Assembly: GCF_041146395.1 (NCBI RefSeq)
Contig: NC_090999.1
Coordinates: 64,671,001 to 64,735,000, forward strand
Origin: Eulemur rufifrons
Taxonomy: Eukaryota; Chordata; Mammalia; Primates; Lemuridae
Direction: 5' to 3'
Length of the DNA stretch: 64,000 nucleotides
Below are positions 37,071-50,329 of this stretch, piece after piece. Numbering within the stretch: position 1 is the stretch's first letter; each line of letters begins with the position of its first letter. The position numbers and the translations under genes were made by a program. The notes under the pieces were generated by a model. It saw nothing but the letters and a program-made list of their open reading frames with translations, searched no databases and was not told the origin of the DNA.

Positions 37071-38188
37071 AATTGAAAGCTGAGACCACTGAATGAGACA
37101 ATTATAGCCCAGAGAAAACCAGGCAGTTGCTACATATTCAAGCATCAATATTCTTGTGCTTTAGATCCAATCCACCAGAGAAACCAAATATGACATATAT
37201 GAAAATTATAAGGTCATGTTTAGAGGCAGAAAGCTTATGGATTACGTCACTAGACATGAACAAGGGTAAGACCAGAGTATGGCTCTTCCTGAGCAATAAA
37301 AATCAGTGTGGGGAATGACCAATTATAGCAGTAGTGACTAAAATAAAGAGGTGTGCATCATCCAGGCAGAGCCCACTTGTTATCAAAGGCTTTTATCGTC
37401 TTGCTAAAGGCAGCCATAGATATCACACTTTGCATATACATACTAGCCTTCATGAAGCTGGCAGAAGAGTGGGTGACCACTATGGTTGCCCACATGGTTT
37501 TTCATAGGCCAAGGTCTAAGGATAGGCAAAGGTAGAGAGATAAGTCTACAGGGAAGTTTATGCAGCAAGGGTTTAATTATTATAAACAAAATTCTGAATT
37601 TTTAATCTGAATGACAGAATGGTAGTATATGAATATATTTTAAAAACTTAGGAGGAAAATAATGATAAGAAGCCATGGCAAAATTCAGTGTTAGACATAA
37701 TGATTTTGAGTGGGCCATACAAATGGAAATATCCAGAAGAGACATAGAGAAGACAAACAGGAGATATGCATGAGAAAGGATACGGCTCAGAATGTCACAC
37801 TGTAGTTCTGGTTTTATACATGTTTCTAGTTACATAATCCACAAGCTTTCTGCCTCTTAACATGACCTTGTAATTTTCACGTATCTTGTTTGGTTTGTCT
37901 GGTGAATTGGATCTAAAGCCCAAGTATGTTAATGCCTGAAAATGTAACAACTGCCTGGTTTTCACTCAGCTATAATTGTCTTCCTCATTCAGTGGCCCCA
38001 GTTATCTATTTATACCCTGGAAAGTCATTTCCAAAAGCTGTTTCCTTTTCTCATGGCCACATCTCCACACTATGATGCAGACTATTATGACAAAGTATCA
38101 TTTTTATCTGGAAAAAAAAATTCACGCACATACACGAAATAAACACAGGGTGTACAAGAAAATTAGCAAGAAATTTGTAGCAGTGTAT
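37071..38188. other. Intron, nothing firmly recognised
   Basis: Non-coding sequence, no named repeat. Short open frames here carry no conserved features. Confidence 0.4.
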
Positions 38189-38606
38189 CATGTTGCTGTG
38201 GTTTGGATATTTGTCCCCTCCAAAACTCAGGTTGGAAATTTAATCCCCAACTTGGCCATATAGAGAGGTGAGGCCTTTAAAAGGTGATTGGGTCATGAAT
38301 TTGTTAATCCATTAATGAATTAGTGGTTAATATATTGATGGGTTAATGGATTAAAGGGTTATCATGGGAGTTGGACTGGTGGCTTTGTAAGAAGAGGAAA
38401 CCTGAAAGAGCACACTCAGCACCCTCGCCGTGTGATACCCTGTGCCGCCTCTGGAGGGTGCAGAGCCACCAAGAAGGCTCTCACCAGAGGCAGCCCCTTG
38501 ACTTTGTACCTCTCAGCCTCCAGAACAGTAAGAAATAAATTCCTTTTCTTCACAAATTACCCAGTTTCAGGTATTCTGTTATAAGCAACAAAAAATGGAC
38601 TAATAC
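38189..38606 (+). repeat. MaLR solo LTR (MST/THE1-like)
   Basis: Starts tgttgctgtggtttggatat and ends atggactaataca, with the conserved 'aaggtgattgggtcatgaa', 'ttatcatgggagttggactggtggctttg' and 'cagaacagtaagaaataaattcc' blocks in order. This is the classic MST/THE1 LTR arrangement. An inverted ttaatccattaa/ttaatggattaa pair inside is normal for the family. Confidence 0.93.
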
Positions 38607-39329
38607 AAATGTACTAATAAAATTAAACTAACTTACACTGCTGCTTCATTAGTTGGTGAGAGAAGGGACTCATCTGCTCACAGAGGAATCTATTTACTCA
38701 ATGGCACCTTATATTTATAAATAATGGTTGGCCAATAACATTTCTTTAATTTAAATACATAAAGTGTAGAGCTAATAAATGAGATGACCAAGACTTTAAT
38801 TATACTTAAACTAAAAAACTATTCTAAAGAAAGATAACTTTTTTGGACTATGAACTGCTGGTTAAAAAAAAGCATAGCAATCTAATGTATATGAGTGTAC
38901 ACACATATCTTAAACAAAAGCTTCACAAAACATTACTTATCATTAATACTTGTTCTTATATTTTCTACTCTATTTTATTCTTTTTCCTTTTTAATGCTGT
39001 CCACAGCTTCTAAAGTGATTTCAGCACCTGTCATTTGGCTTAGAGATTTTTAGATTAAAAAGAGACCTTCATAATCATTTTATAGAACCATCTGTAAAGA
39101 TATGACTGATAAATCCAGAAGAGATGTTCTTTGAGAAAGGGTAAAAAAGAGCAAAACCGAAAATGTAGGATTGGTTTGGGGCCCACTAACAACAGAGGGT
39201 AGGAAAAGAGCCAAAGAAGATAAAGAGAGTAGGGTGGTAAATTGGAAAAAAACAGTATGAAAGAGGACAATGTTGCAAAAAGGAATGGGTAGTCAACAAA
39301 GCTATTTTCAATACGTCTTTGTCTATACT
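38607..39329. other. AT-rich intron, nothing recognised
   Basis: No exon or named repeat seen. Confidence 0.5.
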
Positions 39330-39480
39330 TCAGTGTTTCTCAAAGTGTAGTCAAAACCAAATTAAGCCGAAGTACCAGAGACATTGTGAAAAATTCAGAT
39401 ACCTGGGGCCCATCCTAGACTTGGTGAATTAAACTCTCTGATGTGGGTCCTAGACTTGGCCATTTAAAAGTCTCCTAGAG
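39330..39480. repeat. MER5A-like hAT transposon fragment
   Basis: Begins 'cagtgtttctcaaagtgtagtc' and includes 'cagatacctggggcccatcctagac', in the order of MER5A. Diverged. Confidence 0.6.
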
Positions 39481-40114
39481 CATTCTTTTCACAAAGCATT
39501 TTTATATTAATGCCTTTTATAAATCACCTTTCGAATTGGTCCTTTCCAAGGACATACAATCTCACGTCACACATTAATTGTATTTCTGAAATGTTGTTAG
39601 GTGAATACTTGTACACCAAACCATTATTTCCCTAAAGACTCTCATGATTATTTCAGAATTATGTTCACCCAGGAGGAAACAAACCAGCTTCCAGAGCATT
39701 TAGCCTTTAAACAAATATTCTTTATCTATGTAATTTTTCTGTATTACTTACAGACTTTGGCCAAATTGACTCACATCCTCATTATTTTTGTCCACTACAG
39801 AAGTACATATATTTAAAATTACAACACAGAGTTAACATATTTCATTTTTATTTTGAACTAACTACATTGGACTTAACTGGTTAAATATCATAATCAGGTG
39901 GGATTTAGCAGAACTCACAAGCAGAAAATGAGGAGAGAGTTTTCAGAAAATACAAAAACTGAAGTTTGTGATTGGACTCTAACAGCAAAGATATCCCTTT
40001 GGTAAGCTCTGCTAACAAAAAGTACTTGTCAACTTATTACCAATAGCTAACCATGAAGTATGAAGTGTAAATCTATTCTATTCAAAGATGGGAATCACAG
40101 CTAAGAACAACAGT
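39481..40114. other. AT-rich intron, nothing recognised
   Basis: No exon or named repeat seen. Confidence 0.5.
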
Positions 40115-40360
40115 AGTTGACATTTATTTACTTACCTCACAGGAGGCCTTGTTCTAATTTCCCTACATGCATTAACTCATTTAATCCTTATAACAATCCT
40201 GTAGAGTATGGCTTTAGACCTCATCTCCCAGATGATGAAGCTGAGGTACAGTTATGTAACTTTCCTGAGATCCCACAGCTAGAAATAGGAGGTGAGATTC
40301 AAACCCAGGCAGCCTGTATCCAGAGTCTATACTCAGAGATAGTCTGCTACACTGTGATGC
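40115..40360 (-). repeat. MIR SINE, reverse orientation
   Basis: 'catgcattaactcatttaatccttataacaatcctgtagagta', 'gatgatgaagctgaggtacag' and 'gagattcaaacccaggcagcctg' are the reverse-MIR blocks, nearly full length. Open frames on both strands here derive from the MIR. Confidence 0.92.
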
Positions 40361-40616
40361 TAGGGAAGTCTTAGATGTTGGAACAATTACTGCCTCTGCA
40401 CAGAGAAATATTTGCTGTTTATGTGTTAAGATTTTTTTTTCAAGATACCTTGGGTCTATCTTGCATCCTTGCTCATGTTTAGTTACGATACTAGATCCTA
40501 TTATAATGTACTTGAAATATGACAGGAATCCCCAAATTAGCATAAAAATGGGAATTCAGTATCATGTAGGAAAATGAAAATTTATTTTAAAAGATACTTA
40601 ATTCTGTGTATAAGGG

Positions 40617-41000
40617 CAGGATAACATACTGGTTTAGAGCTGTGCTTTTCAAATTGTAATGTACCAATCACCTGGGAATATTGTTAAAAATGCAGATTTT
40701 CAGTAGGTTTGAGATTTGCATTTCTAACAAGTTCCCAGGTGAGAGTGATAGTGCTGACTTGGGGATCACATTTTGAGTAGTAAGGATTCAGAGTTTGAGC
40801 TCTAAAGTTACATTGCCTGTGTTTGAATCCTAGCTCCATTACTTACTAGTTGTATAACCTTCTCATACACCTCAACCACATCTGTAAAACAGTGAGATCG
40901 TTAAAGGGCTGTTATCAGGATTACATGGCATAATCTATAGATAGTACTTAGGACAGTCTCTGACATATAGAAAGGACTCAATAAATGTTATCTCTTCGTA
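40617..41000 (+). repeat. MIR SINE split by a MER5A
   Basis: MIR 5' end ('ataacatactggtttagagc') is followed by a MER5A and then by the MIR core ('cattgcctgtgtttgaatcctagctccattacttactagttg'). The tail reads 'gacatatagaaaggactcaataaatgttat'. The nested order is clear. Confidence 0.88.
40640..40783. mobile_element. MER5A-like hAT transposon nested in MIR
   Basis: 'tgcttttcaaattgtaatgtaccaatcacctgggaatattgtt' and 'gcatttctaacaagttcccaggtgagag' match the MER5A layout. Ends are approximate. Confidence 0.75.
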
Positions 41001-42506
41001 TTACTGAAAAATATTAAAAGCATATATTGCATCCCATTAGAAAGCCATTTATAGAATTGACTGATCTAGCAGGAACTAAATAAAATGTCATCATTCTTTT
41101 CCAGGCAGTCACTAGAACATCACTATACAATGAAGGACATTAAATACATAAGTTAGATCTACCACCCAGCTTTTATTAAATACATAAATCTGAAACTGCT
41201 CTAAATGAATTTGCATAAAGCTGGCTTGGTTTATGATATTTAAAGAGCATAATTCGTTTCTATGCCAGAAAACTTTTTTATATTATGGGTACACATTGAG
41301 TTCCAATTCATTTATTTGAATAGCTTCTTCTGAATTTAGAAAAAGCCATTTCTGTTTTAAAAATTTCATTCTATGAAACAGATATCAGAACTAGTATCAG
41401 TATAAATGATAATAGTGATTTAAAAGAATTGTTTAAGGAAGCACATTGCTAAGTTTAAATGAGTCTGGAGGATTTAACCAAATCCTTCCAAGACAACAGT
41501 ATATCATTTCAAACCACTACACAATGCAGCATAATTACTTCTTGCTGCTGAGAACTGGGGCTTTTAGAAAGATGATTATTTGTCAGAATTGTGATGATGT
41601 AATAAAGATGCCAAATGGGAGGGACCAATGAGTAGGAAAAGTAAAGTTAGGATCAGAAATAAAGATAAAATTTCACAGCCACCTTCTCTAATGAAAACTG
41701 TAAGACATTTATCAAAGTCAACACCAGCTGAAAAATAAAGACACAGAAGGAATGTAGTACATTAGAAAAGAAAGATTAATGTTCACTCAGTCATTGATAA
41801 AAACCAGAAAGAGTAAAACCTGGTGGTTCGATCAAGAAGATGAGAGCTATAAAATATTTTTGGTTGGTGAGCATCTTAAAAGGTCAATAAGTAAGTTGCC
41901 TATCTTTTCACCTTTTATTTTTCTAACAAAGGTGATAAAAAAAATTGTGGAACAAATTCTATTATAGTTATTTTTCTAAATTAAAACTAGATTCAACATA
42001 GGCAATATGTAAGATCATGACAGATAAGAATCACAGAAAAGGGAGGGATTTGGGTAAGTAGATTATTCTCTCCTCTCTCCCCTTTGCCCTACATAGTGGG
42101 TAAGGATGTTCCTGGCTGCTCCTTCAATGTGTGTTGTGGTACTAAAAATTTTTCAATGCACAGCACATCAGATTTTACTGTACATTTTACTTTCTATGAC
42201 AAGTGTTGACTTTAAAAAAATAAGTGATTTTTGAAAATCTGCATAAAAATGCTTTATATAAAGGACTGCCAGATAGAAGTTTATAAGGCAAGGTTTACGT
42301 GTATTCAACCACATCAAATAATGATTCTTAAAGTGAAATAAAACTTATGCTTTTATTGAAAAAAAAAATCAACATCGGGACTTATGATTCTTACTATCTG
42401 TAGAGATGATAACACTAACAAGATTAAATCGTTAGGATTAAAGGTATGAGAAGAAAAGAGTGTGAACAGAACTATACCAGCATCATGTCTTGTTATTTTG
42501 GTTTAC
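41001..42506. other. AT-rich intron, nothing recognised
   Basis: No exon or named repeat could be supported in this stretch. Confidence 0.45.
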
Positions 42507-42525
42507 CTTTTTCTGAATCAAATAC

Positions 42526-44154
42526 CTGAAAAACAAAAATTTACTGAAAATGCCTAAGTTAACTTTTTTCCACTTACAAGGCAGGTATTAGCTGTCTCTC
42601 ACCTCCAGAGAAGCAAGGAATTCCACTTCAGTGTGACCTATTTATGCCTCTTAGATTTATCATATTCAGTTTTTAATGACCCTGAACCAAAGGAAATGTA
42701 GAAACCTATTTGAAAAGTTGACATTAAGGTTGTGACACCAACCAAAACAGCAAGAGAATTTAAAGTTAAACTGACACCAATCCCCAAATCAGTCTGTTAT
42801 GCTCCTAATTTAAAAAAGTTATTTATGTGAAATAGTGATGACATGTCATCCTCTGCTTTGAAACTCCTGAATTTTGTCATTTGGTGTTTGTGTCACAACC
42901 TTAATATTATTTAAATATACTTTTTAATATCTATTATTTAAAAAATATCTTTGAATTGAAGATACTCTAAAGCTTTGAAGAAGCCAACCTCAAAGCACTG
43001 CATTCCTAGCATGCCACTTTTATTAGAAGTAGTGCATAAAACATTTGCTGTTGACAAATCTAATTCATTAAAAGGTGAGATGGATGCATTTTAAAATAAC
43101 TGGCTGGCATCATTATCTGCAGTGCCTTTTATAAATTATTCCTCTTTTCCCTTTTGACTGAACTTGTCACAGTTCCCTTTCAGACTCTGAGTGTTATGCC
43201 TTATAGTCAATACTTTCAACATGTTTAGACAAGTCACAAGTTAAACAAGCAGTGGTATTTTATTTTCTAGAAATGAGAAAGAGTAACAGAAATACGAATT
43301 ATTTCATTCAATTCATTGATTTTTAACTAAAGACAAGTAAAGTCAGTTAGTGGTAGTTTCATCTCACACAATAAAAATAAAAGTATGCTGTTTGGATAGA
43401 ATGGGGAATTTCAAAGAAAGGAACATAAAGAGAAATGCTGGCAGCCCCGCTGCACTGTTGTGCAGAAGACTTGGTTTAAAATTGAATTGTGCTTCCCCTG
43501 ACATTGGAGATCAGGTACATCATAAGGCTGACAGCTGGCTGGCACACTAACTTCCTAAAGGAAGATGCTAACTGTATTCTCTTAGAGGCCAAAGGAATAG
43601 AATTACAGAAGCCTTCAAGGCAACTGAGTAGGCAGAGTACAAATTATTCAAAATATGAAGAAAAACATTTCTTACCTAATTTTATTTCACAAGACTCTAA
43701 AAATGAGCTGGTCTTTTAATCCTAAGGCAGAAAATTATTTCCTCACAAGTTGTCAGAAGAACTGTCCCTTCTTTAGTATCTTCGGCAGTTTTTTCCAAAA
43801 TTTATAAAATGTACCTATAAAATAATTGGACAAAGCTTTATCACTGCCACAATAGGAGGGAGGGTACGTTCACAATATTAGTTGTCTACATTGTAGTGAC
43901 AGTATTATCATTAAATTATGACGTATGGACTTGAGCCATGAAGAAGAGATGATGGAAGCACATAAAGACATTCCGAAGATGGGTACATAAGAAAAGCTTA
44001 TTAGCAAGATGGCCCAAAGATTATAGGCACACAGATAATAGGGGAATCTAGGAAAATGCATATTGAAAAGATTCCTTTTATTTTCACTAAAAATTGATCA
44101 CTCCCAAAGAAATGTGACTCAAAGAGAATAAGGCATGGTTGCACCATATAAAAC
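42526..44154. other. Intron with a candidate conserved non-coding block
   Basis: The 42,560-43,260 part lacks any repeat I recognise and has balanced composition. It carries a perfect 16-bp inverted repeat at 42723-42738 and 42890-42905. Nothing else supported. Confidence 0.35.
42723..42905. repeat. 16-bp perfect inverted repeat, 151-bp spacer
   Basis: attaaggttgtgacac at 42723-42738 and its exact reverse complement gtgtcacaaccttaat at 42890-42905. It could be the ends of a small DNA transposon or a structured element. No clear target duplication was found. Confidence 0.85.
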
Positions 44155-44397
44155 AAGCCATGCTATTCAGCCCAATTACTTTTTTCCTGTTTCATTATTA
44201 GTTTCCCCAGACTGTTTACTAAAACCATCTTTACCCCCACTCTTCTGGGTGATCTTGTTAAAAATAGATTCCCAGGGATCTTGTTACAAATGGATTCTGA
44301 TTTTTTTGTTTCTTTGTTTTGCAACAGAGTCTCACTCTGCTGCCCTGGGTAGAGTGCAGTGGTGTCATCGTAGATAACTGCAACCTCAAATTCCTGG
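44155..44397 (+). repeat. Local duplication, copy A (243 bp)
   Basis: Nearly identical to 45902-46144, offset exactly 1,747 bp and in the same orientation. It covers unique sequence, part of a MER5-like remnant and the first 95 bp of the adjacent antisense Alu. Only scattered substitutions and offsetting small indels separate the copies. Confidence 0.95.
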
Positions 44398-44599
44398 GCT
44401 CATGCAATCCTCCTGCCTCAGCATCCCCAGTAGCTGGGACTACAGGCATGTGTCACAACGCTCAGCTAATTTTTCTATTTTTAGTAGAGAGGGGGTCTCT
44501 CTCTTGCTCAGGCTGGTTTCAAACCCCTGAGCCCAACAATCCTTCCGCCTCAGCCTCCCAAAGTGCTAGGATTATAGTCATGAGCCACTGAGCCCCGCC
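44302..44599 (-). mobile_element. Alu, reverse orientation
   Basis: Antisense dimeric Alu with a target duplication tggattctgat (44291-44301 and 44600-44610). It is inserted in a MER5-like stretch whose other half follows ('gagattctgtatttctaacaagttcccaggt', to about 44,645). Confidence 0.9.
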
Positions 44600-45021
44600 T
44601 GGATTCTGATTGAGATTCTGTATTTCTAACAAGTTCCCAGGTAATGAATGGCATCAATGCTGTGAGGACATGGAACAACGTTTCCACCAATCTATTTGTC
44701 TTTTCCTACATCAAGGTATACTGTTGTTATTCTTGGCTATTGACCTTTCCATATAATTTTAGAATCTTTTGTCAAGTGTTCCCTGTTCCCCACCAAAACA
44801 AAGTTAAGAATTTGACTGAGATTGCTTTGATCAAATTGGGCAACTGTACAGCACTGGGTTTTGTAAGCCATGTGCATTGTGTATCATTTCACTTATTGAG
44901 AACATATTGTCACAAAATAACATTCTCTTATTTTCCCCATAGGAGTTTTGCACATCTCTAGTTATGTGAGATTTATTCTTAGGCACTTCATATTTTGAAT
45001 GTTATTAAAAAATAATATCTC

Positions 45022-45395
<374 letters not shown>

Positions 45396-45901
45396 TTATC
45401 CAGTATATTTGCTAAACTCTTACTTTTTTCCCCTGTAGTTTTACATCATACACACATAATGAATTTTACTTCTTTAATTCCAAAATCTATATTTTTTATT
45501 TAGCCTTACTAAAAGAAAAAAGGTCAAAGAATAAATGCATTAATTAATAGAAAAAGCTATTTTGTTAACTATGATCAGCCAAAATGATCTCTTGGTTAGG
45601 CCTAGGTTGTCTAGGAAACTGATATGAATAAAGTTTCATGTTTCCTATAATATTTGTTAATTGTCCTCAGTTAAGGACAATTGTCCTTTCTTTGGTGTCT
45701 GATATATAAGTCCTTAAATGTTACTAACATCCATTATCCCAAGCTGAACTCCAGTTGATATTTCATCAGAAACAAATATAAACTCTCATGGACAACTTGG
45801 CTACTCTGTGAAGTAAATTTGAATAAAAAAGGAAACATGAATTATAATGAGGAAAATGGTTCAGTCATCTACAAACTAAGGGTGGAGATGCCAACACTAG
45901 G

Positions 45902-46144
45902 AAGCCATGCTATTCAGCCCAATTACTTTATTCCTGTTTCATTATTAGTTTCCCCAGACTGTTTACTAAAACCATCTTTTCCCCCACTCTTCTGGGTGAT
46001 CTTGTTAAAAATAGATTCCCAGGGATCTTGTTACAAATGGATTCCGACTTTTTTGTTTCTTTGTTTTGAGACAGAGTCTCAGTCTGCTGCCCTGGGTAGA
46101 GTGTAGTGGTGTCATCGTAGATAACTGAAACCTCAAATTCCTGG
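45902..46144 (+). repeat. Local duplication, copy B (243 bp)
   Basis: Second copy of 44155-44397. It ends abruptly inside the Alu-derived part (after aaattcctgg) and continues into unrelated sequence, so the Alu here is a truncated passenger, not an insertion. Confidence 0.95.
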
Positions 46145-48282
46145 TACAGTACATCACCTACATTCCATAGTTGAAATCACAAGGTTTCTTGGAAAACTCA
46201 TAACTGAAATTGCGTTCTTGATGACAATGTCAGCCTGCTCTAGGGTGAAATGCCCTTCTTGATTAGCTTTCAACTAATTAGTTTGACCAACGGAAAAAAT
46301 TAGAATTACTGTTCCACACATTGTCAATGTTGTTAACATTGGTTACCTGAGAAAAGGTGAATGTGTGTGAAGTTGGGATAGAGGAAAGGATAAAGAGAGA
46401 GAAGGAGGAAATAACTAAAATAATAACCATTATAATAATAAAAACAAAACAGTTTCTCAAAAAATATGTCCATAATCCACTACAAACAACAATTATGAAG
46501 GATAACAATGTAGAAAATGCTTAAAATGAGAAGTGAAAACAGGACTCAAGAGAGCATACACACATTATATTGCAACTATTTTAAAAATATGTGCACAAAT
46601 TTTTGGTTAGGAAGTTCAAACAGCATATATTTTCCTCTGTCCTTCTAGACATCCCCTTAAAAAGATAATAAATGTATGCTAGGGGAAGGGAAGATATAAA
46701 CCCATAAAAATGAAGACAGAGCCATAATTACAAATGTATATAAAAAGATGAAAGAACATTCAAAGAAGAAATAGAGTTAGAAAAGCTAAACTCTCAAATG
46801 TGAGCAGAGAGGGCTGTGATTAAAGGAATGACCTGATAACCCTGGCAGAAGTGTAGAATAAGAAGTGAAAGTAAAAAACACAATGAATTGAAGGTTTGTT
46901 CAAGAAACAATGAATATTCCCTCCCAGCCTTTTTGTACAAGCAACTACTTTGCTTTATTCTTGTCTGTAGTTAAAATATCTGACTGTGGGTAAAGAAAAT
47001 AAATGGGAGAAATGGTGTGTCTGAAGACACGAATTAACTGTCTAGAAACTGTGGGTATGGGTGCCCCAAAGAAAAAAGTCTGCCTCATTTTGGCCTTTAG
47101 TTGACTCTAGCATGCTAATGGTTCCGCATTTATTCACTCTAAAGTAAACTGTACCGTAAAATCTGTGCCATCCTAATATAATCTCTACGCAGCTTTTTGA
47201 TTGTATGAATGCATAGCCAAGTACCACGCAATATTTGAAGAAAAAATTTTTCACATTGGAGACCAAGATAAAACAAAAATTTATGCAAAAGAAAACAAAC
47301 CAACTAATGGAACATGTTAATTTTCTATCACCATAAGAGTCAAGAAAAAACTGCATACATAAAACAAGACCAGGTAGGACTCCAACTATGGCTGAGTAAA
47401 ATCAGCAAATACTCTTCCCAAAAAGAAACTACAGAGCGAGGTAACATAGACAAATACAACTATTTCAGTTCAGAAACTGACCATGTGAATATAAAAATTT
47501 GGGAAGCTTTTATATTAGAAAAACTGCTTACCTTTAGGTAAGAATAGGACTCCATTGCATTCTGGCTTGGGACTACTCCTATCACCATCAGCCACAACTC
47601 AGTCGGTGCACAGGTTCTTCCAAGTTGGAGAAGATAATTAGGATTAGAAACTTCAAAGGGAGCTCACCTGAGCTGGAGTGATAGGTGATGCCCAAGCCCA
47701 GAAGTTTTGTCAGCAGAAGTAATGATTTTAGAAGTGGGCAGTAATTTTTAAGAGTATAAAGGACTCCTGAACCTAAAGTTTGATAACTGCTGAGTTAGAC
47801 AAATGAGAAAGCCCCAGAAAGATAATGTCCACGTAAAGTTAATCAAAAGAAGAAGCATAGGCAGCCTCAAAAAAAACCAGAGTACAGAAGGCAACATAGA
47901 AACAGAGCGCAGAAGGACTCCTCTTAGAACCAGCCCCACTCCTAACCTCTCTCCCAGTCAAAGCTCTGAATAACAGAGGACAGGCTGGATCACCTTTTAG
48001 GAACTACACTGCCCATGGACATTTCTGAAGGCAAGCATGAATATATGCTAGAGAAGGAAAGAATAATATATCTAAAAAAATTTAAAGGAATACAATATGT
48101 GATTATACACAAAACTTGGATTTTAAAGGTGAAAAATATTTGATGAGCTAAAGTTTAAAAAAGCAACAAAGATGGCTAAAGAAATGTCATGACACAATGA
48201 AGCACAAAATAATATTCACTAGTATTACTAAAAATTCTGACCTCGTCACTACAGTGCTCCTCAAAACAAGCTCCTTTCACTC
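46145..48282. other. Intron; one weak hAT remnant
   Basis: Mostly unassigned. 47,720-47,800 resembles an hAT-type end ('ttaagagtataaaggactcctgaacctaaagtttgataactgct'). Several donor-like sites around 47,530 and 47,665 do not form a convincing exon. Confidence 0.35.
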
Positions 48283-48290
48283 CTCAGTTT

Positions 48291-48626
48291 TTTTTTTTTT
48301 TTTTTTTGTTGAGACAGAGTCTCACTTTGTTGCCCAGGCTAGAGTGAGTGCCGTGGCGTCAGCTTAGCTCACAGCAACCTCAAACTCCTGGGCTCAAGCG
48401 ATCCTACTGCCTCAGCCTCCCGAGTAGCTGGGACTACAGGCATGCGCCACTATGCCCGGCTAATTTTTTCTATATAGATTTTTTTAGGTGTCCATATAAT
48501 GTCTTTCTATTTTTAGTAGAGACGGGGTCTCGCTCAGGCTGGTCTCGAACTCCTGACCTTGAGCAATCCACCTGCCTCGGCCTCCCAGAGTGCTAGGATT
48601 ACAGGCGTGAGCCACCGCGCCCGGCC
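48291..48626 (-). mobile_element. Young strepsirrhine-type Alu, reverse orientation
   Basis: Antisense Alu of the same subfamily as 33938-34276, with a long poly-T and a 10-bp target duplication (cctcagtttt at 48282-48291 and 48625-48634). Confidence 0.95.
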
Positions 48627-49834
48627 TCAGTTTTAATTAAGTAAACTCCAGACTTAAACTGTTGAATCAGCTGTGCTCCCTGGAGGGAAAATGGACAGTA
48701 AATTCAGATTACATGGCATGGCTACTGACTGCTACAAACAACTACAGCTGTACAACCTCCCTGATACCCAATGGCCAGAGTTAGGGAAGAGCTCTTTTCA
48801 GTAAATCTTAACAAACAGGTAACTAAAGTGTCAGAAAAGTACTATCACATTAACCAACTGGAGTAATCATGTGCCCTAAGTAGGGCAAACAAGAAGCTTT
48901 TTCTGGGAAGCATTATACAAAACAAAAAGCCCCAAATTTGGATTCTTAAGATCTAGCATCTGGTTCAAGACACATGTTTCCCAAGATACCTGGACAAGTT
49001 AAATCACCTCGTTAGTCTTCATTTCCTCATGTATGATAAGGAAGTTAATCTAAATCAACTGCCTTCAAATTCAACTGTGATTCCTAGTAACAAATAAATT
49101 TTATATCCCGAATCCTGAAACCACACATACCTGAAAGATAACTGCAGGTCACTACTTACCAAATTGAAGGCTTAGAACCTGCCATCTGAAAAGTATTGAA
49201 CTGATGGATTTTTACATTGGCTTATTAAAAACAACAAAAAGGTGGGGGAAGGGAGGAGGACCCTATAAAACTGTAATATTGTAATATTTTTTACCTTTTT
49301 AGCCATAGAGATATCTTTGGTAGGGAGGCAAATAGACATTCAAGTTTTAGGCTAATATTCAAACTATGGATCTTAACATTATTTAGTTGTATAAGATTAA
49401 ATGCTATATTTATTGGCTACCTGAATTCAGAAATTTAGACAGCAGTTTGTGTTTAACTACCTAATGTCAAAAATCAGTTGTTTAGGGAATATTTGCATTT
49501 TTTAACTGTTATTTGGAACAGATCTTTTGGTTCCTTAGCTGTTCTTCTGGCTAAGAAAAAAACTGTATTATAAAATATAAGAAGTTATAATAGTGTAAGA
49601 ACATATGCCTCAAATGTTAATGTCAGTGTCTGACATTGTGCTTTTGTAGAGATTGTACTTTTCTTGAGCGTGGCAGGAGGTGGCAATAGGCAGTAAAATT
49701 CAAGAGTTGAAATTCAAACACACATAAATTTTAGCATGTGACAACTGTTGATCATTTTTACTACTAGCTAACATATTGAGTATTGTGGCAACATGGAATT
49801 CCTCTAACTGATGACTTTGGCCTTGGGATTCCCC
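48627..49834. other. Intron, nothing recognised
   Basis: No exon or named repeat supported. Confidence 0.45.
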
Positions 49835-50075
49835 ATGGAACTTGTTGAAGCTTTCTTAAAACAGTGTAGTAGTTTGAGATTCTTCTTATTCTCCTCTACT
49901 CTGCTTCCTTCCTTATCTCCTTCATAGGTTGTCAGACTTGCACTGAGGCCCAAAGGCACTTACTTCCCTCCTACTCTTGCTCCCTCATCTTTATCCTTCA
50001 CAGGCAGTTTTCCCAACAAACTCTTGTACATCTAATCCCCTCTTGGCATCTTCTTCTAGGAGAATTTGAACAAAC
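49835..50075 (+). repeat. MaLR (MLT1-like) LTR fragment
   Basis: 'tgtcagacttgcactgaggcccaaaggcac', 'ttatccttcacaggcagttttcccaacaaactcttgtacatctaatcccctcttggcatcttcttctaggaga' follow the 3' half of MLT1-type LTRs. Confidence 0.6.
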
Positions 50076-50089
50076 TGCTCACAGCACCA

Positions 50090-50280
50090 GCAACCATATT
50101 AACCTCTATGCATGCATTATTTCATTTAATCTTCACAAAAACCGTAGGAATACATTATTCCCATTTTACAAGTAAGTAAATAAACAGAGTAGAAAAGTAA
50201 TTTTCCAGCATCATACAACTAGTGACAGAGTTGGGATTCCAACCCAAGTCTGACTTCACAGTTGGAGCCACAGACTCTAT
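50090..50280 (-). repeat. MIR SINE, reverse orientation
   Basis: 'tgcatgcattatttcatttaatcttcacaaaaaccgtagg', 'cccattttacaagtaagtaa' and 'gggattccaacccaagtctgac' in order. Confidence 0.88.
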
Positions 50281-50329
50281 TTTAAAACAATCACTTTATT
50301 TAAAAAAAGAGATGGACCCCTTAATAAAT

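Noticed and set aside
38300..38354. Inverted ttaatccattaa/ttaatggattaa pair
   Set aside because: A normal feature of MST/THE1 LTRs.
43676..43721. Possible 46-nt minus-strand exon (acceptor tctgccttag, donor ATTAG then gtaaga)
   Set aside because: Both splice sites are only moderate and nothing links it to the KIAA0825 frame. Not enough to call.
44258..44591. Open frames with Alu-like protein sequence
   Set aside because: Derived from the antisense Alu, as are similar frames at 34134-34430, 48348-48596 and 53295-53594.
47530..47670. Donor-like sites on the minus strand (CTAAAG/gtaagc and CTCAG/gtgagc)
   Set aside because: No convincing acceptor pairs with them, and an hAT-like remnant lies just upstream.
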